From NCBI GenBank assembly GCA_030836185.1, contig JAURQH010000036.1:1-39833 (forward strand): 39,833 nt of DNA, written 5' to 3'. Made by a program: the position numbers and the translations under genes. How positions within the stretch are numbered: position 1 is the stretch's first letter; the number at the start of each line of letters is the position of its first letter. This DNA is from Planctomycetota bacterium. Lineage in GTDB: Bacteria > Planctomycetota > Planctomycetia > Planctomycetales > Planctomycetaceae. Shown in pieces: positions 19,237-27,684 of this stretch. The notes beneath the pieces were generated by a model that saw only the letters and a program-made list of their open reading frames with translations, was not told the origin of the DNA and did no database searches.

Positions 19237-19264
19237 TTGACATACTGAGCGAGAAATTTATAGT
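19237..19264 (+). promoter_or_regulatory. Sigma-70-type promoter of nrdJ
   Basis: A consensus TTGACA at 19237-19242 and TATAGT at 19259-19264 are separated by 16 bases. This predicts a start near 19271 and a leader of about 185 bases before the nrdJ start codon. Confidence 0.65.
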
Positions 19265-19278
19265 GGGTTCTCTCAACT

Positions 19279-19319
19279 CGCACTATATGTGGGGCCGATA
19301 ACAGGAGTAAACCCCCACA
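19279..19319 (+). promoter_or_regulatory. NrdR-like half-matched box and leader stem-loop of nrdJ
   Basis: CACTATATGTGG at 19281-19292 resembles the core of an NrdR box and would overlap the first bases of the transcript. It runs into a stem-loop whose seven-base arms TGTGGGG (19288-19294) and CCCCACA (19313-19319) enclose an 18-base loop. Either could be an operator or RNA control site. Confidence 0.45.
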
Positions 19320-19359
19320 GGTTGTGGAGCGCTCTTAAAAGGGGAATTTTCAGAAAAAA

Positions 19360-19375
19360 CTATACGATTGTATAG
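19360..19375. promoter_or_regulatory. Perfect palindrome in the nrdJ leader
   Basis: CTATACGATTGTATAG has six-base arms around GATT. It lies about 80 bases before the start codon. It is too AT-rich and lacks a T-run to be a terminator, so it is more likely a protein site. No regulator can be named. Confidence 0.4.
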
Positions 19376-19457
19376 AAGTACTTCCCCGGCGTCCGATAAT
19401 TGATCGCAGAACAGCCACCATTTCCGTCGTTAATTTTTCACAAGAGGAGTGTGCACG

Positions 19458-22349
19458 ATGCACGAGACAGAACGTCTCTCGAGCGAACAGCTCTCGCAAG
19501 AAGCGAATGGATACGAAACGAACAAACCACAAGCCATGAAAGTCGCACCGTACTTTTGCCCACCAAGTGTTGATCCGTTTACAACGGTCGACTGGGAACC
19601 CCGTACGGCACATATTAAGGACGAAAATGGCGGCATCCTGTTTGAACAGGAAGATTGTCTGGTTCCGACTCAATGGTCGGCACTCGCCACCAATGTGGTG
19701 GTCAGCAAATATTTCTTTGGAGAACCGGGGACTCCCGAGCGGGAAACCAGCATTCGCCAGGTGATTCACCGCGTTGCTCGGACTATCGCCGACTGGGGAA
19801 CCCAGGATGGATACTTCGCCTCTGAAAAAGATGGCGAGAACTTCTATCGCGAACTGGCTTGGTTGTGCGTCCATCAGCATGGATCGTTCAACTCACCGGT
19901 TTGGTTCAATGTCGGTATGTATCATCAGTATGGTGTGAAGGGATGTCGGGGTAACTACAACTTCGATCCTGAAACTCGCGCCATTCATCGTCCAGACTCA
20001 CCTTACGAGTTCCCACAAGCGTCTGCCTGCTTCATTCAGTCGGTCGAAGACAACATGGAAGACATCATGCGTCTCGCGACCAGCGAAGCGATGCTCTTCA
20101 AATTCGGTTCGGGAACCGGAACAGACCTGTCAACGATTCGTTCCAGCAAAGAGAAACTTTCGGGTGGCGGTTCGCCTTCCGGTCCTCTTTCGTTCATGCG
20201 GGTGTACGATCAAATTGCAGCCGTCGTTAAATCGGGTGGGAAAACCCGTCGTGCCGCCAAGATGCAGTCTCTCAAAGACTGGCACCCCGACGTGCTGGAA
20301 TTCATTAAGTGTAAAGCCAATGAAGAGAAGAAAGCTCGCTGCCTGATTGATAGCGGCGAGTACGATTCCAACTTCAACGGCGAAGCGTATTCTTCCATCA
20401 TGTTCCAAAACGCGAATCTTTCGGTTCGTATCAGTGATGAGTTTATGTCGGCTGTTCTCGAAGGCAAGCCGTGGCAAACCAAGTTTGTCACCGATACCGT
20501 TGAGGGAGCACCAGAATACGATGCTCAAGAACTGATGGGCGAAATCGCTTACGGAACCTGGTACTGCGGCGATCCCGGAGTGCAGTATGAAACCACAATC
20601 AACAAGTGGCATACCTGCAAAAACACCGGACCGATCAACGCGTCTAACCCGTGTTCAGAATATATGTTCCTCGATGACACGGCTTGTAACCTGTCTAGTT
20701 TGAACCTCAAGAAGTATCAGGAAGCCGATGGATCGTTCAATGTTGAACGCTTCTGCCGGGCTGCTTCGATCTTCATCACGGCTCAAGAGATTCTGGTCGA
20801 TCATGCCAGCTATCCGACACCGGCGATTGCGGAAAACAGTTCACTGTTCCGTCCGTTGGGTCTCGGTTACGCCAACTTGGGCAGCATGCTGATGTCAATG
20901 GGAATTCCTTATCACAGCGAAGCGGGCAACGGTATCTGTGGTGCTTTGACGGCATTGCTGACCGGTCAGGCTTATCTGACTTCCAGCCGCATCGCCGGTC
21001 ACCTCGGAGCCTTCAGTGGCTTCGACGAAAACCGCGAGCCAATGCTCGAAGTGATGGAAATGCATCGCGACGCCACCAAAGACATCAACACCGAATGCCC
21101 GGCGTACTTGCGTCAAGCGTCTCGTGAGTTGTGGGACAAAGTGGTTGAGAGCGGCAAGAAAAACGGTTACCGCAATGCACAGGCCACTGTGTTAGCTCCG
21201 ACCGGAACCATCGCCTTCATGATGGATTGCGACACTACCGGCATCGAGCCGGACATCGCACTCGTCAAATACAAGCAACTCGCCGGCGGCGGAATGATGA
21301 AGATCATCAACCGCACCGTGCCGAAAGCTCTGGACACTCTCGGTTACTCCCCGGAAGAGATCACCGACATCTTGGCGTATATCGAAGAGAACGACACGAT
21401 TGAAGGATCGCCCAAGTTCAAAGACGAGCATCTGCCCGTCTTCGACTGTGCCTTTACTCCGGCGAACGGAACCCGTTCGATTCACTGGAAAGCACACGTC
21501 AACATGATGGCGGCTGCTCAGCCGTTCCTCTCGGGAGCGATCTCCAAGACGGTTAACATGCCGTCCGATTCGACCGTCGAAGATATTCAGGAAGCCTATG
21601 TCGAAGGTTGGCGACTCGGTCTGAAAGCTCTCGCGATTTATCGCGATGGCTCGAAACAGTCACAACCGCTGGCGACCAAAAAAGAAGGCGATCGCAAGAA
21701 AGCCGCTGCCGGAGAAGCCGGACCACTTCGCCGCCGCCTGCCGGAAACCCGTCAGTCGATCACTCACAAGTTCAATGTGGGTGGACACGAAGGATACGTC
21801 ACGGTGGGAACATTCGAAGACGGCATGCCGGGCGAATTGTTCATCACGATGGCCAAAGAAGGATCAACCATCGGTGGTTTGATGGATGTGATCGGAACGG
21901 AAACGTCGATGGCGTTGCAATACGGCGTGCCGATGCAAGCCTTGGTCGACAAGTTCAGCCACATGCGGTTTGAGCCGTCCGGTTGGACCGGTAACCCCGA
22001 CATTCCTCATGCCAAGAGTATTGTCGATTACATCTTCCGCTGGATGGGAATCCAATTCCTGCCCGGTTACCGCGAAGAGAACACTCCCAGTCGTGACGGT
22101 GATCAAGCCGCCACCACAACCGAGGAAAGCTCTCCGCAAGTCGTGAAGGAAGAGATCGAAAAGATCGTGGCTGCTCACGCGGCTGAAGCTGCCGAAGATG
22201 GGGACGGTGATTCCCCGGCATTACGATCACAGCAATTTGCTCGCTTCCAGTCAGACGCTCCGGCGTGTGACGGTTGCGGTTCGATCACTGTCCGTAACGG
22301 CAACTGTTACTTATGTCACAACTGCGGTGCCAGCATGGGCTGCAGCTAA
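19458..22349 (+). CDS. nrdJ: Vitamin B12-dependent (class II) ribonucleoside-diphosphate reductase
   Basis: NrdJ reduces ribonucleotides to deoxyribonucleotides using adenosylcobalamin, so it works with or without oxygen. ATG at 19458 is chosen over GTG at 19449 because AGAGGAG (19443-19449) ends eight bases before it; the product is 963 residues. The catalytic loop NPCSEY is at about 397-402, followed by the partner region LDDTACNLSSLNL, and the finger-loop cysteines are in the expected places. After the barrel (PTGTIAFMMD near 580) comes a linker and a C-terminal Cys-rich tail with CDGCG and CYLCHNCG that can bind zinc and pass electrons from thioredoxin. It is a single-gene unit with its own promoter and terminator. 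Confidence 0.96.
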   Translation: MHETERLSSEQLSQEANGYETNKPQAMKVAPYFCPPSVDPFTTVDWEPRTAHIKDENGGILFEQEDCLVPTQWSALATNVVVSKYFFGEPGTPERETSIRQVIHRVARTIADWGTQDGYFASEKDGENFYRELAWLCVHQHGSFNSPVWFNVGMYHQYGVKGCRGNYNFDPETRAIHRPDSPYEFPQASACFIQSVEDNMEDIMRLATSEAMLFKFGSGTGTDLSTIRSSKEKLSGGGSPSGPLSFMRVYDQIAAVVKSGGKTRRAAKMQSLKDWHPDVLEFIKCKANEEKKARCLIDSGEYDSNFNGEAYSSIMFQNANLSVRISDEFMSAVLEGKPWQTKFVTDTVEGAPEYDAQELMGEIAYGTWYCGDPGVQYETTINKWHTCKNTGPINASNPCSEYMFLDDTACNLSSLNLKKYQEADGSFNVERFCRAASIFITAQEILVDHASYPTPAIAENSSLFRPLGLGYANLGSMLMSMGIPYHSEAGNGICGALTALLTGQAYLTSSRIAGHLGAFSGFDENREPMLEVMEMHRDATKDINTECPAYLRQASRELWDKVVESGKKNGYRNAQATVLAPTGTIAFMMDCDTTGIEPDIALVKYKQLAGGGMMKIINRTVPKALDTLGYSPEEITDILAYIEENDTIEGSPKFKDEHLPVFDCAFTPANGTRSIHWKAHVNMMAAAQPFLSGAISKTVNMPSDSTVEDIQEAYVEGWRLGLKALAIYRDGSKQSQPLATKKEGDRKKAAAGEAGPLRRRLPETRQSITHKFNVGGHEGYVTVGTFEDGMPGELFITMAKEGSTIGGLMDVIGTETSMALQYGVPMQALVDKFSHMRFEPSGWTGNPDIPHAKSIVDYIFRWMGIQFLPGYREENTPSRDGDQAATTTEESSPQVVKEEIEKIVAAHAAEAAEDGDGDSPALRSQQFARFQSDAPACDGCGSITVRNGNCYLCHNCGASMGCS

Positions 22350-22507
22350 CCGTTCGCACGGCTGGGGCCGCGGGGATCATCGATCATCGATCAACAATCG
22401 AACGAATGATGCCCGCGAGCCAGAAGTCGTGAGAATAAATTGAAGAAACTTCCGCTGATACTCCTTCTTCATGGATGAGCTCGGCGGCAAGGACGCCACC
22501 AACAACG

Positions 22508-22541
22508 ACCCGGATGCGAGCAATCGCCTCCGGGTTTTTTT
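22508..22541 (+). terminator. Rho-independent terminator downstream of nrdJ
   Basis: ACCCGG and CCGGGT form the stem (with inner GCGA/TCGC), followed by seven T. It lies about 160 bases beyond the nrdJ stop, implying a long 3' untranslated region that contains no recognisable gene. Confidence 0.85.
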
Positions 22542-22618
22542 ATGGGGGGGGGAAGTTAGGAAGTAGAAATTAGCAACTGGGAATTTGCGATGAGAAACTT
22601 GAAAAGAGAATCATAGCA

Positions 22619-22893
22619 GTGTAGGTCGGGTTAGTCCGAGCGGAGCGAGCCGTAACCCGACAATTTGGGTAGCACTGATCGGTCGGCTATTGGAGTGTCG
22701 CTGGCAATCTTTTTCAACCGCGGAGTTCGCACAGAACGCGGAGAACTAACAAGATGGGTGGCTGGGGACGAACGCAGTGAGCCCCCAGAGTGTAAGAGAG
22801 AGTTTTGATCGTCGGATGCCACTGCTGACTTGACCGGCAGTGAAAGAATTATTCTCACGCAGAGACGCGGTGGCGCAGAGAACAAAAAGAACT
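22619..22893 (+). repeat. Dispersed composite repeat, copy 2
   Basis: The first block (22619-22745) matches 8471-8600 from GTAGGTCGGGTTAGTCCGAG to CCGCGGAGTTCGCACAGAACGC. The second block (22854-22893, CTCACGCAGAGACGCGGTGGCG) matches 8744-8780. The sequence between the blocks differs in length and content. The rest of 22350-23114 is non-coding; apart from this repeat and the terminator I see nothing in it. Confidence 0.75.
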
Positions 22894-23114
22894 CAGGCGA
22901 ATCTGGGTCGCACCGATCGCTCGTCTATCGGGTAGCTGGATTCGCAAGAATTCAGACGAAATGCGAGAGCTGGGTTGGTCATTCTGAACTCTTGCGAGTC
23001 CAGCTACGGACGGCGTCAATGCGGAGGGAAAGCTCCACCAAGTCGGAGCACTCTAAAGGAGCGATTGTTGAGCGATGAGCTCAGGTTTTCTGTCCCCCTC
23101 ACTAAGGCAATAAT

Positions 23115-23369
23115 TTACTTGACCCACCGTAGGTGGTATAGCATGATTTCTTGATTTTTGACCGTTCCCTCGATGCGAGCCAGGGGCCGATAAGCAGCTT
23201 CCATCCACTTGTAGTCACAATAGCGGTAGTAGAAGTTGATAGAACTGATTGGTGGCTGATACTTTGTAGTTAGCGCGAAGTAACTGCCGACGTAGATGGC
23301 CAGAAGAGAGATAGAGATCGCCACTGTTTTTATGAGAAAAGAAGGACTTTTCTCACCCGGATCGCTCAT
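23115..23369 (-). CDS. Small membrane protein of unknown function (84 aa)
   Basis: From ATG at 23369 the protein has a short polar N-terminus, one transmembrane segment (about residues 13-33, LIKTVAISISLLAIYVGSYF) and a ~50-residue Tyr/Arg-rich tail (NFYYRYCDYKWMEAAYRPL) that is probably extracytoplasmic. No family is recognised. The ribosome site is weak (AAAAGAA). The composition and the clear membrane segment favour a real gene. It lies between repeats and is not obviously part of an operon. Confidence 0.6.
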   Translation of the reverse strand: MSDPGEKSPSFLIKTVAISISLLAIYVGSYFALTTKYQPPISSINFYYRYCDYKWMEAAYRPLARIEGTVKNQEIMLYHLRWVK

Positions 23370-23403
23370 TTCTTTTTAGCTTTCTTGGCCATCTCGCTCA
23401 CAG

Positions 23404-23485
23404 GATGCCCCGACCAGATTTAATTGGTTGGGTGACAAAGTCACAAGATGACTCATCATGATCGAACAATGAAGTAAGCGATGTC
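23404..23485 (+). repeat. RAYT-type repeat, left half plus spacer
   Basis: The sequence CCGACCAG..TGGTTGGGTGAC with AAGTCACAAGATGACTCATC matches the left half-site at 15794-15850, and the following ~25 bases resemble the spacer there. The right half is missing. It lies about 60 bases beyond the stop of the UPF0173 gene. Confidence 0.75.
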
Positions 23486-23546
23486 AGACATCCGGTCAAT
23501 TCCTGTCAGAGAATATGATTCTTGGTTCGACTTGAGAATTTTGAAT

Positions 23547-24227
23547 TTAAACATCCAAAGATTCGTTTGCGGCAAGGATCACCGGTTCGGCAGATGTCTC
23601 GGCTTTCACGCTTTCTACCCACGCATTAACGTCCTGTTCAATCGGAGGCCAAGTGTTGTAGTGCATGGGGATCACGGTTTTGGGCGAGAGAAAATTGATC
23701 GCTTTGATCGAATCCGCAGGCCCCATTGTGAAATTATCACCGATGGGAAGGATGGCCACATCGATCCCTTCGTCTTCGATCAGTTTCATATCGTAGAAAA
23801 GCCCAGTGTCGCCAGCGTGATAGATTCTCTTGCCATCAATCGTGAAGAGTAACCCTGCCGGGTTACCACCATACGAACCATCTGGTAAGGCAGAGCCGTG
23901 ATGAGCAATGGTCAATTTCAGATGACCGAAGGGATGGGCGAAGCCTCCGCCCAGATGTTGCGGATGAGAGTTCTCGACGCCTTGGGCGGTCAACCAGTTC
24001 ACGATCTCAAAGTTTGAGATCACCGTGGCACCGGTTCGCTTGGCGATGGAGACCGTATCGCCCACATGATCTTCATGGCCATGCGTGACAATGATAAAAT
24101 CAGGATTCACATCTTCCGCAGAGACGGTTGCTTGCGGGTTGCCTGTCAAGAAGGGATCGATCAACAAGGTGTGATCGCCGGTCTCGATCTGAAAACAGGA
24201 ATGTCCCAAGGCAGTGATCGTGGACAT
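23547..24227 (-). CDS. UPF0173 family metal-dependent hydrolase
   Basis: The 226-residue protein is a metallo-beta-lactamase-fold hydrolase of the UPF0173/YtkL type, predicted cytoplasmic, with unknown physiological substrate. It begins MSTITALGHSCFQI, has IDPFLTGNP near 23-31, the metal-binding HGHEDH at 49-54, the conserved AHHGSALPDG segment, YHAGDTG, and a C-terminal MHYNTWPPI. The length is typical. GGAG lies ten bases before ATG at 24227; an in-frame start at 24251 adds a non-conserved octapeptide. It follows pgi by about 30 bases on the same strand, so the two are likely one operon. Confidence 0.92.
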   Translation of the reverse strand: MSTITALGHSCFQIETGDHTLLIDPFLTGNPQATVSAEDVNPDFIIVTHGHEDHVGDTVSIAKRTGATVISNFEIVNWLTAQGVENSHPQHLGGGFAHPFGHLKLTIAHHGSALPDGSYGGNPAGLLFTIDGKRIYHAGDTGLFYDMKLIEDEGIDVAILPIGDNFTMGPADSIKAINFLSPKTVIPMHYNTWPPIEQDVNAWVESVKAETSAEPVILAANESLDV

Positions 24228-24255
24228 GCAGAATCTTCTCCAGACTGACAAGTTT

Positions 24256-25662
24256 TTAAGATTCCAGAATACGATTCATATTCTGTTTGTAGGCTTCAAC
24301 GCCCGGTTGGCCGTAAGGATTCACATCCATATAACGGCCTTCGAGTGCCGTGGAAAGCATGAAGAACTGGAACAGTTCCCCGAGAGTCGTTTCGTTGAGT
24401 TCAGGGACGGTCAAATCGGCAGTGGGGCGGTTCTCTTCGGCGTAGGCCTGATTGGTTCCCTGAATCGCAGCCGACATCACTTCGTTGAGCGATTTCCCCG
24501 CGAAACGGTTCAGGTTATCTTGATCGCGGTCCGCTTCGGGAATGGTGACATCATCGGTTTGGGAACCGTTAATGATGAGATTCGTGATCAGTTTGTCGCG
24601 TTGGCCTTCCTGATGTTGTTGGCCGCGACTGTGCAAATCGCGAGTGTTCACAACCGTTAAAGGTGTGGCACCCTTTTCCTGTTTTCCGAGGCTTTCCGAG
24701 AGCAATTGGTCGTGCCAGAAACCGAACGCTTCCAACCGCAATCCCCAAGTGGAAAGCAACCGAATCGGCATGTCGTAATCATCTTCAAAGGCTTTGCAGA
24801 CGACTGTGTAATCGAAGACCGGGTTATCGCCCGGTTGGCCCGACTTGAACTTGCGAGTCATCGCGGCTGCTCCCTCGAGCATCTTGACGATATCGAGCCC
24901 CATAATGGCGGCGGGGAGAAGACCGACTGCCGTCAACACCGAAAATCGTCCGCCGATTCCATCCGGTATCGGAAACGTCACCGTATAATCATCTTTGTCG
25001 GAGAGATCGCGGAGCTTTCCTTTTTCTCCCGTCACGGGCATCACAAATTCGGTCGCTTCGTCTGAATCAGCACCGTAAAATTCTTCTAACGCTTCTCGAA
25101 ACAGTCGAAAGGCGACTGCCGTTTCGAGAGTTCCGCCTGATTTACTAATGGGCACGAGTGCCCAGCGATCATCAAAGACGGCAGGGTTATCTCCGAGGAC
25201 TTCGAGGAGTTCTAAAAGACCAGCAGTGGCATCGTTATCGACATTGTGGCCTTGAAAGCTGATGCGAGGGACGCCGTCGCGATAGTCGGCTGGCATCTCG
25301 TTGTGATGAGGATGACACATCGCCTCAAAACAGGCTCTCGCCCCCATATAAGACCCGCCAATCCCGAGGAGTACGACCCGGTCGACTTCTTCCTGTAGCA
25401 TCTCCGCGGCATCGATGATACGACCGACCAAACTGTTTTCCTGATCGGCCTGATATTCAAACAACAACTTCTGTGGCCATTCAATGAATCCCGCATCGAG
25501 GGGTTGTTTGTCGGTGGGGACTGGATCTCCAGAATTGAACAGGTCCACATCTTCAAACAATTCGGTACGTGCTGCGAGCATGTCTTCGATGAGCGTTGCG
25601 GGGTCGTAATCTCCCCACACTTTTTTGGCAGCGGTTGCATCGTATTTGACGGAGATCGTCAT
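24256..25662 (-). CDS. pgi: Glucose-6-phosphate isomerase
   Basis: Pgi interconverts glucose 6-phosphate and fructose 6-phosphate in glycolysis and gluconeogenesis. The 468-residue protein is shorter than the ~550-residue enterobacterial form and resembles the compact bacterial type. It has LLGIGGSYMGARA (100-110), the sugar-phosphate site ISKSGGTLET (172-181), the GGRFSVLTAVGLLPAA segment that corresponds to the PGI signature, and the C-terminal GQPGVEAYKQNM motif with the catalytic Lys. The ATG at 25662 follows AAAGAGACCTC. It is the first gene of a probable pair with the UPF0173 hydrolase. Confidence 0.95.
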   Translation of the reverse strand: MTISVKYDATAAKKVWGDYDPATLIEDMLAARTELFEDVDLFNSGDPVPTDKQPLDAGFIEWPQKLLFEYQADQENSLVGRIIDAAEMLQEEVDRVVLLGIGGSYMGARACFEAMCHPHHNEMPADYRDGVPRISFQGHNVDNDATAGLLELLEVLGDNPAVFDDRWALVPISKSGGTLETAVAFRLFREALEEFYGADSDEATEFVMPVTGEKGKLRDLSDKDDYTVTFPIPDGIGGRFSVLTAVGLLPAAIMGLDIVKMLEGAAAMTRKFKSGQPGDNPVFDYTVVCKAFEDDYDMPIRLLSTWGLRLEAFGFWHDQLLSESLGKQEKGATPLTVVNTRDLHSRGQQHQEGQRDKLITNLIINGSQTDDVTIPEADRDQDNLNRFAGKSLNEVMSAAIQGTNQAYAEENRPTADLTVPELNETTLGELFQFFMLSTALEGRYMDVNPYGQPGVEAYKQNMNRILES

Positions 25663-25801
25663 GAGGTCTCTTTCTGGACGTGATTTTCGTTGTATTTGTC
25701 TCTCTTGAGATTACTCAGCCGCGCGGAGCGTGTCCACAGTCAACGCTCCTGCAAGTTTTTTACGACGAGAAAAGATTCTCAAATACGAAGAGACGCCGAG
25801 T

Positions 25802-27475
25802 TCAGAAATCGGCTTGCACTGCGTTTCGTTGGTACAACGGAAGATGTCTGTAATAGACTTCGAGAGTCATGACGTTCAAGCAGGTGGAATACAAACGACC
25901 TCCCTGTTCGGGGCCGTGTCCACTTCCTGGTTTCCAGGAACCTGTGGTCGGTCCTTCTTTCGATTGTGTCTGCACCAACTGATCTCGCAGGACATTGTTC
26001 CAAGCGTCCCAGACTTCTCCCCCAAAATGATGCAATGCCTGGGTCCCGTAATAGTTGTAATATTCGTTCGATTTGGAAGGGCCTGTCTTGGCGAGCACGC
26101 CGACGCCTTTGATCAGAGAAGCAGTCTCTCTTTCCCAGCCCAAATACATTCGGCACAGCAACCCGACAGCCGTTAACGATGCGTTTTTGTGTCCACCATT
26201 CGCGAGATAAGTATACTGTGCTCCATCATCATATTGTGCATTGTTGAGAAACGCGGTGACTCCGCTGAAGACATTTCGGGGAATTTTGATGTTCGAATGA
26301 TGCGCGCTGATTAACGCCATGACTTGCCAACCGACGGCGGACGTATCCCCGGCATCGCCCGGTTTGTACCGCCAACCACCATCAGTGGGATGTTGGGCAT
26401 TCACGATAAAGGCGATTCCCCCCTGGACGGGTCGTCGCAAACGTCTGTCTTTCGTCATCCCGTACGCTTCTGCCAGAGCAATCGTACAAACTGCTTGCGA
26501 ATACATGCCTTGAGTGATTGGATCACGATAATCGACACCCGTAGGCTGAATCTTGGCGTTGTTCATGATGTACGCCAAGCCTTGTTCCACATTCTCTTTG
26601 TAAGGGCCCTCTTTGAGGTGAGTGTGGCCAGCTCCCAGGAATGCCATCAACGCCATTCCGGTCGCTCCCATGGGGGCGTTTTTATAACTCCCCGGGTTGG
26701 GACTCTCACCAATCTCTCCAAAGTTCCAGCTTCCGTCTGGTTGTTGCTGATCGGCGATCCACTTCAATGCGCGAACGACAGAGGCTTCACTTCCATCACT
26801 TCCCCCGGAAGCTTTCACGAGAGATTTTCGACCTTTGGCCGAACGCCCACCAAACTCACCTTCTTTGGCTAACTCGGCCAGCGCGCTCAATGAGTCTTCA
26901 TCTATCTCAATCGCAGGTTCGATATCACTGATGTCGATGCTGAGTGGCTGGGTCTCTTCAACGATGTCTTGGGCGACTGAAACATCGGGTTCATCTTCAA
27001 ACGCCTGATTGTAAATTTCATCCGGTTGTTTGACGTTATCAAAGACTTCTTCCGGAACTTCAACCGGCTTCTCTGCAGGTGTGGCGGAAATTTCGAAAAG
27101 GTCGTCGGCCAACTCGGGTTTGAGAATCACAAGGGCCAAGGCTAGCAAGATGACGCCATGCACGGCCACGCTGACGAAGTAGGTGATCGCGGCGATTCGT
27201 CCTTCCCGCGACGAGAGATATTCCTTCAACGTCTTTTTCGGAGGACGCACTTTTTCCAGAACAGATTTCTTCTTCTTTTTGGGTTTCGGCTGGGAAGCGG
27301 CCGAAGCTGAAGTCGCACTTGCTGCGGAATTTTTCTTGGGCTGTGCTTTTGCTGATTTTGGTTGGGCGACTCGCGCCTTATTGGTCGTCTTTTCCGACTC
27401 AAGCCGAACGGTTTCTTCGTCGGTTGATTGGAGTTTCTTCGCCAGCTTACTGTCAGAAGCCTGATCAGTCGCCAT
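25802..27475 (-). CDS. Membrane-anchored prenyltransferase/squalene-oxidase-repeat protein
   Basis: The 557-residue protein starts with a Lys/Ala/Ser-rich cytoplasmic region (1-90, including a KPKKKKK run), one transmembrane segment at about 93-118, an acidic Pro/Glu linker (to ~205), and then a helical alpha/alpha-barrel made of repeats with the pattern ALKWIADQQQPDGSWNFGE, FIVNAQHPTDGGWRY and AFLNNAQYDDGAQYTY. These are the QW-like repeats of terpene-cyclase-fold proteins. The DxDD cyclase motif is not evident, so cyclisation activity is doubtful. Similar proteins are abundant in planctomycetes with no settled function. The topology puts the barrel outside the cytoplasmic membrane. Confidence 0.85.
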   Translation of the reverse strand: MATDQASDSKLAKKLQSTDEETVRLESEKTTNKARVAQPKSAKAQPKKNSAASATSASAASQPKPKKKKKSVLEKVRPPKKTLKEYLSSREGRIAAITYFVSVAVHGVILLALALVILKPELADDLFEISATPAEKPVEVPEEVFDNVKQPDEIYNQAFEDEPDVSVAQDIVEETQPLSIDISDIEPAIEIDEDSLSALAELAKEGEFGGRSAKGRKSLVKASGGSDGSEASVVRALKWIADQQQPDGSWNFGEIGESPNPGSYKNAPMGATGMALMAFLGAGHTHLKEGPYKENVEQGLAYIMNNAKIQPTGVDYRDPITQGMYSQAVCTIALAEAYGMTKDRRLRRPVQGGIAFIVNAQHPTDGGWRYKPGDAGDTSAVGWQVMALISAHHSNIKIPRNVFSGVTAFLNNAQYDDGAQYTYLANGGHKNASLTAVGLLCRMYLGWERETASLIKGVGVLAKTGPSKSNEYYNYYGTQALHHFGGEVWDAWNNVLRDQLVQTQSKEGPTTGSWKPGSGHGPEQGGRLYSTCLNVMTLEVYYRHLPLYQRNAVQADF

Positions 27476-27684
27476 GTGTGTGAATTTCCTTCCTGGAATG
27501 GCAGGCTTGATATCGCCACCATCATCTCGCCGAACGGCAATGGAATAACTGTATAAAAAACTTATGAAGACCGAAGTTTATAATAGCGCTGGGCGACTCG
27601 GAACTCTATGGGTTTTTCGGGAAAGAAGAACGGAGATTCAAGAAAACATCGCCTGTTCAAACCAATATGTTCCGGTGCAAACTA

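Larger units (their letters stand above)
18871..19457. other. Divergent intergenic region between glmM and nrdJ
   Basis: The ~590 bases hold no gene on either strand. They contain NrdR-box-like palindromes, a good promoter and a stem-loop in the nrdJ leader, listed separately. Conserved cobalamin-riboswitch boxes (for example GCCACTG) were not found. The 18871-19050 part shows nothing beyond AT-rich sequence suitable for the glmM promoter. Confidence 0.6.

Noticed and set aside
19200-19448. Cobalamin riboswitch before nrdJ
   Set aside because: The conserved B12 box and surrounding motifs are absent; only a simple stem-loop is seen.
25725-25755. Hairpin GGAGCGT/ACGCTCC with a following T-run
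   Set aside because: The T-run is on the plus strand while both flanking genes are on the minus strand, so it is not a sensible terminator for either.
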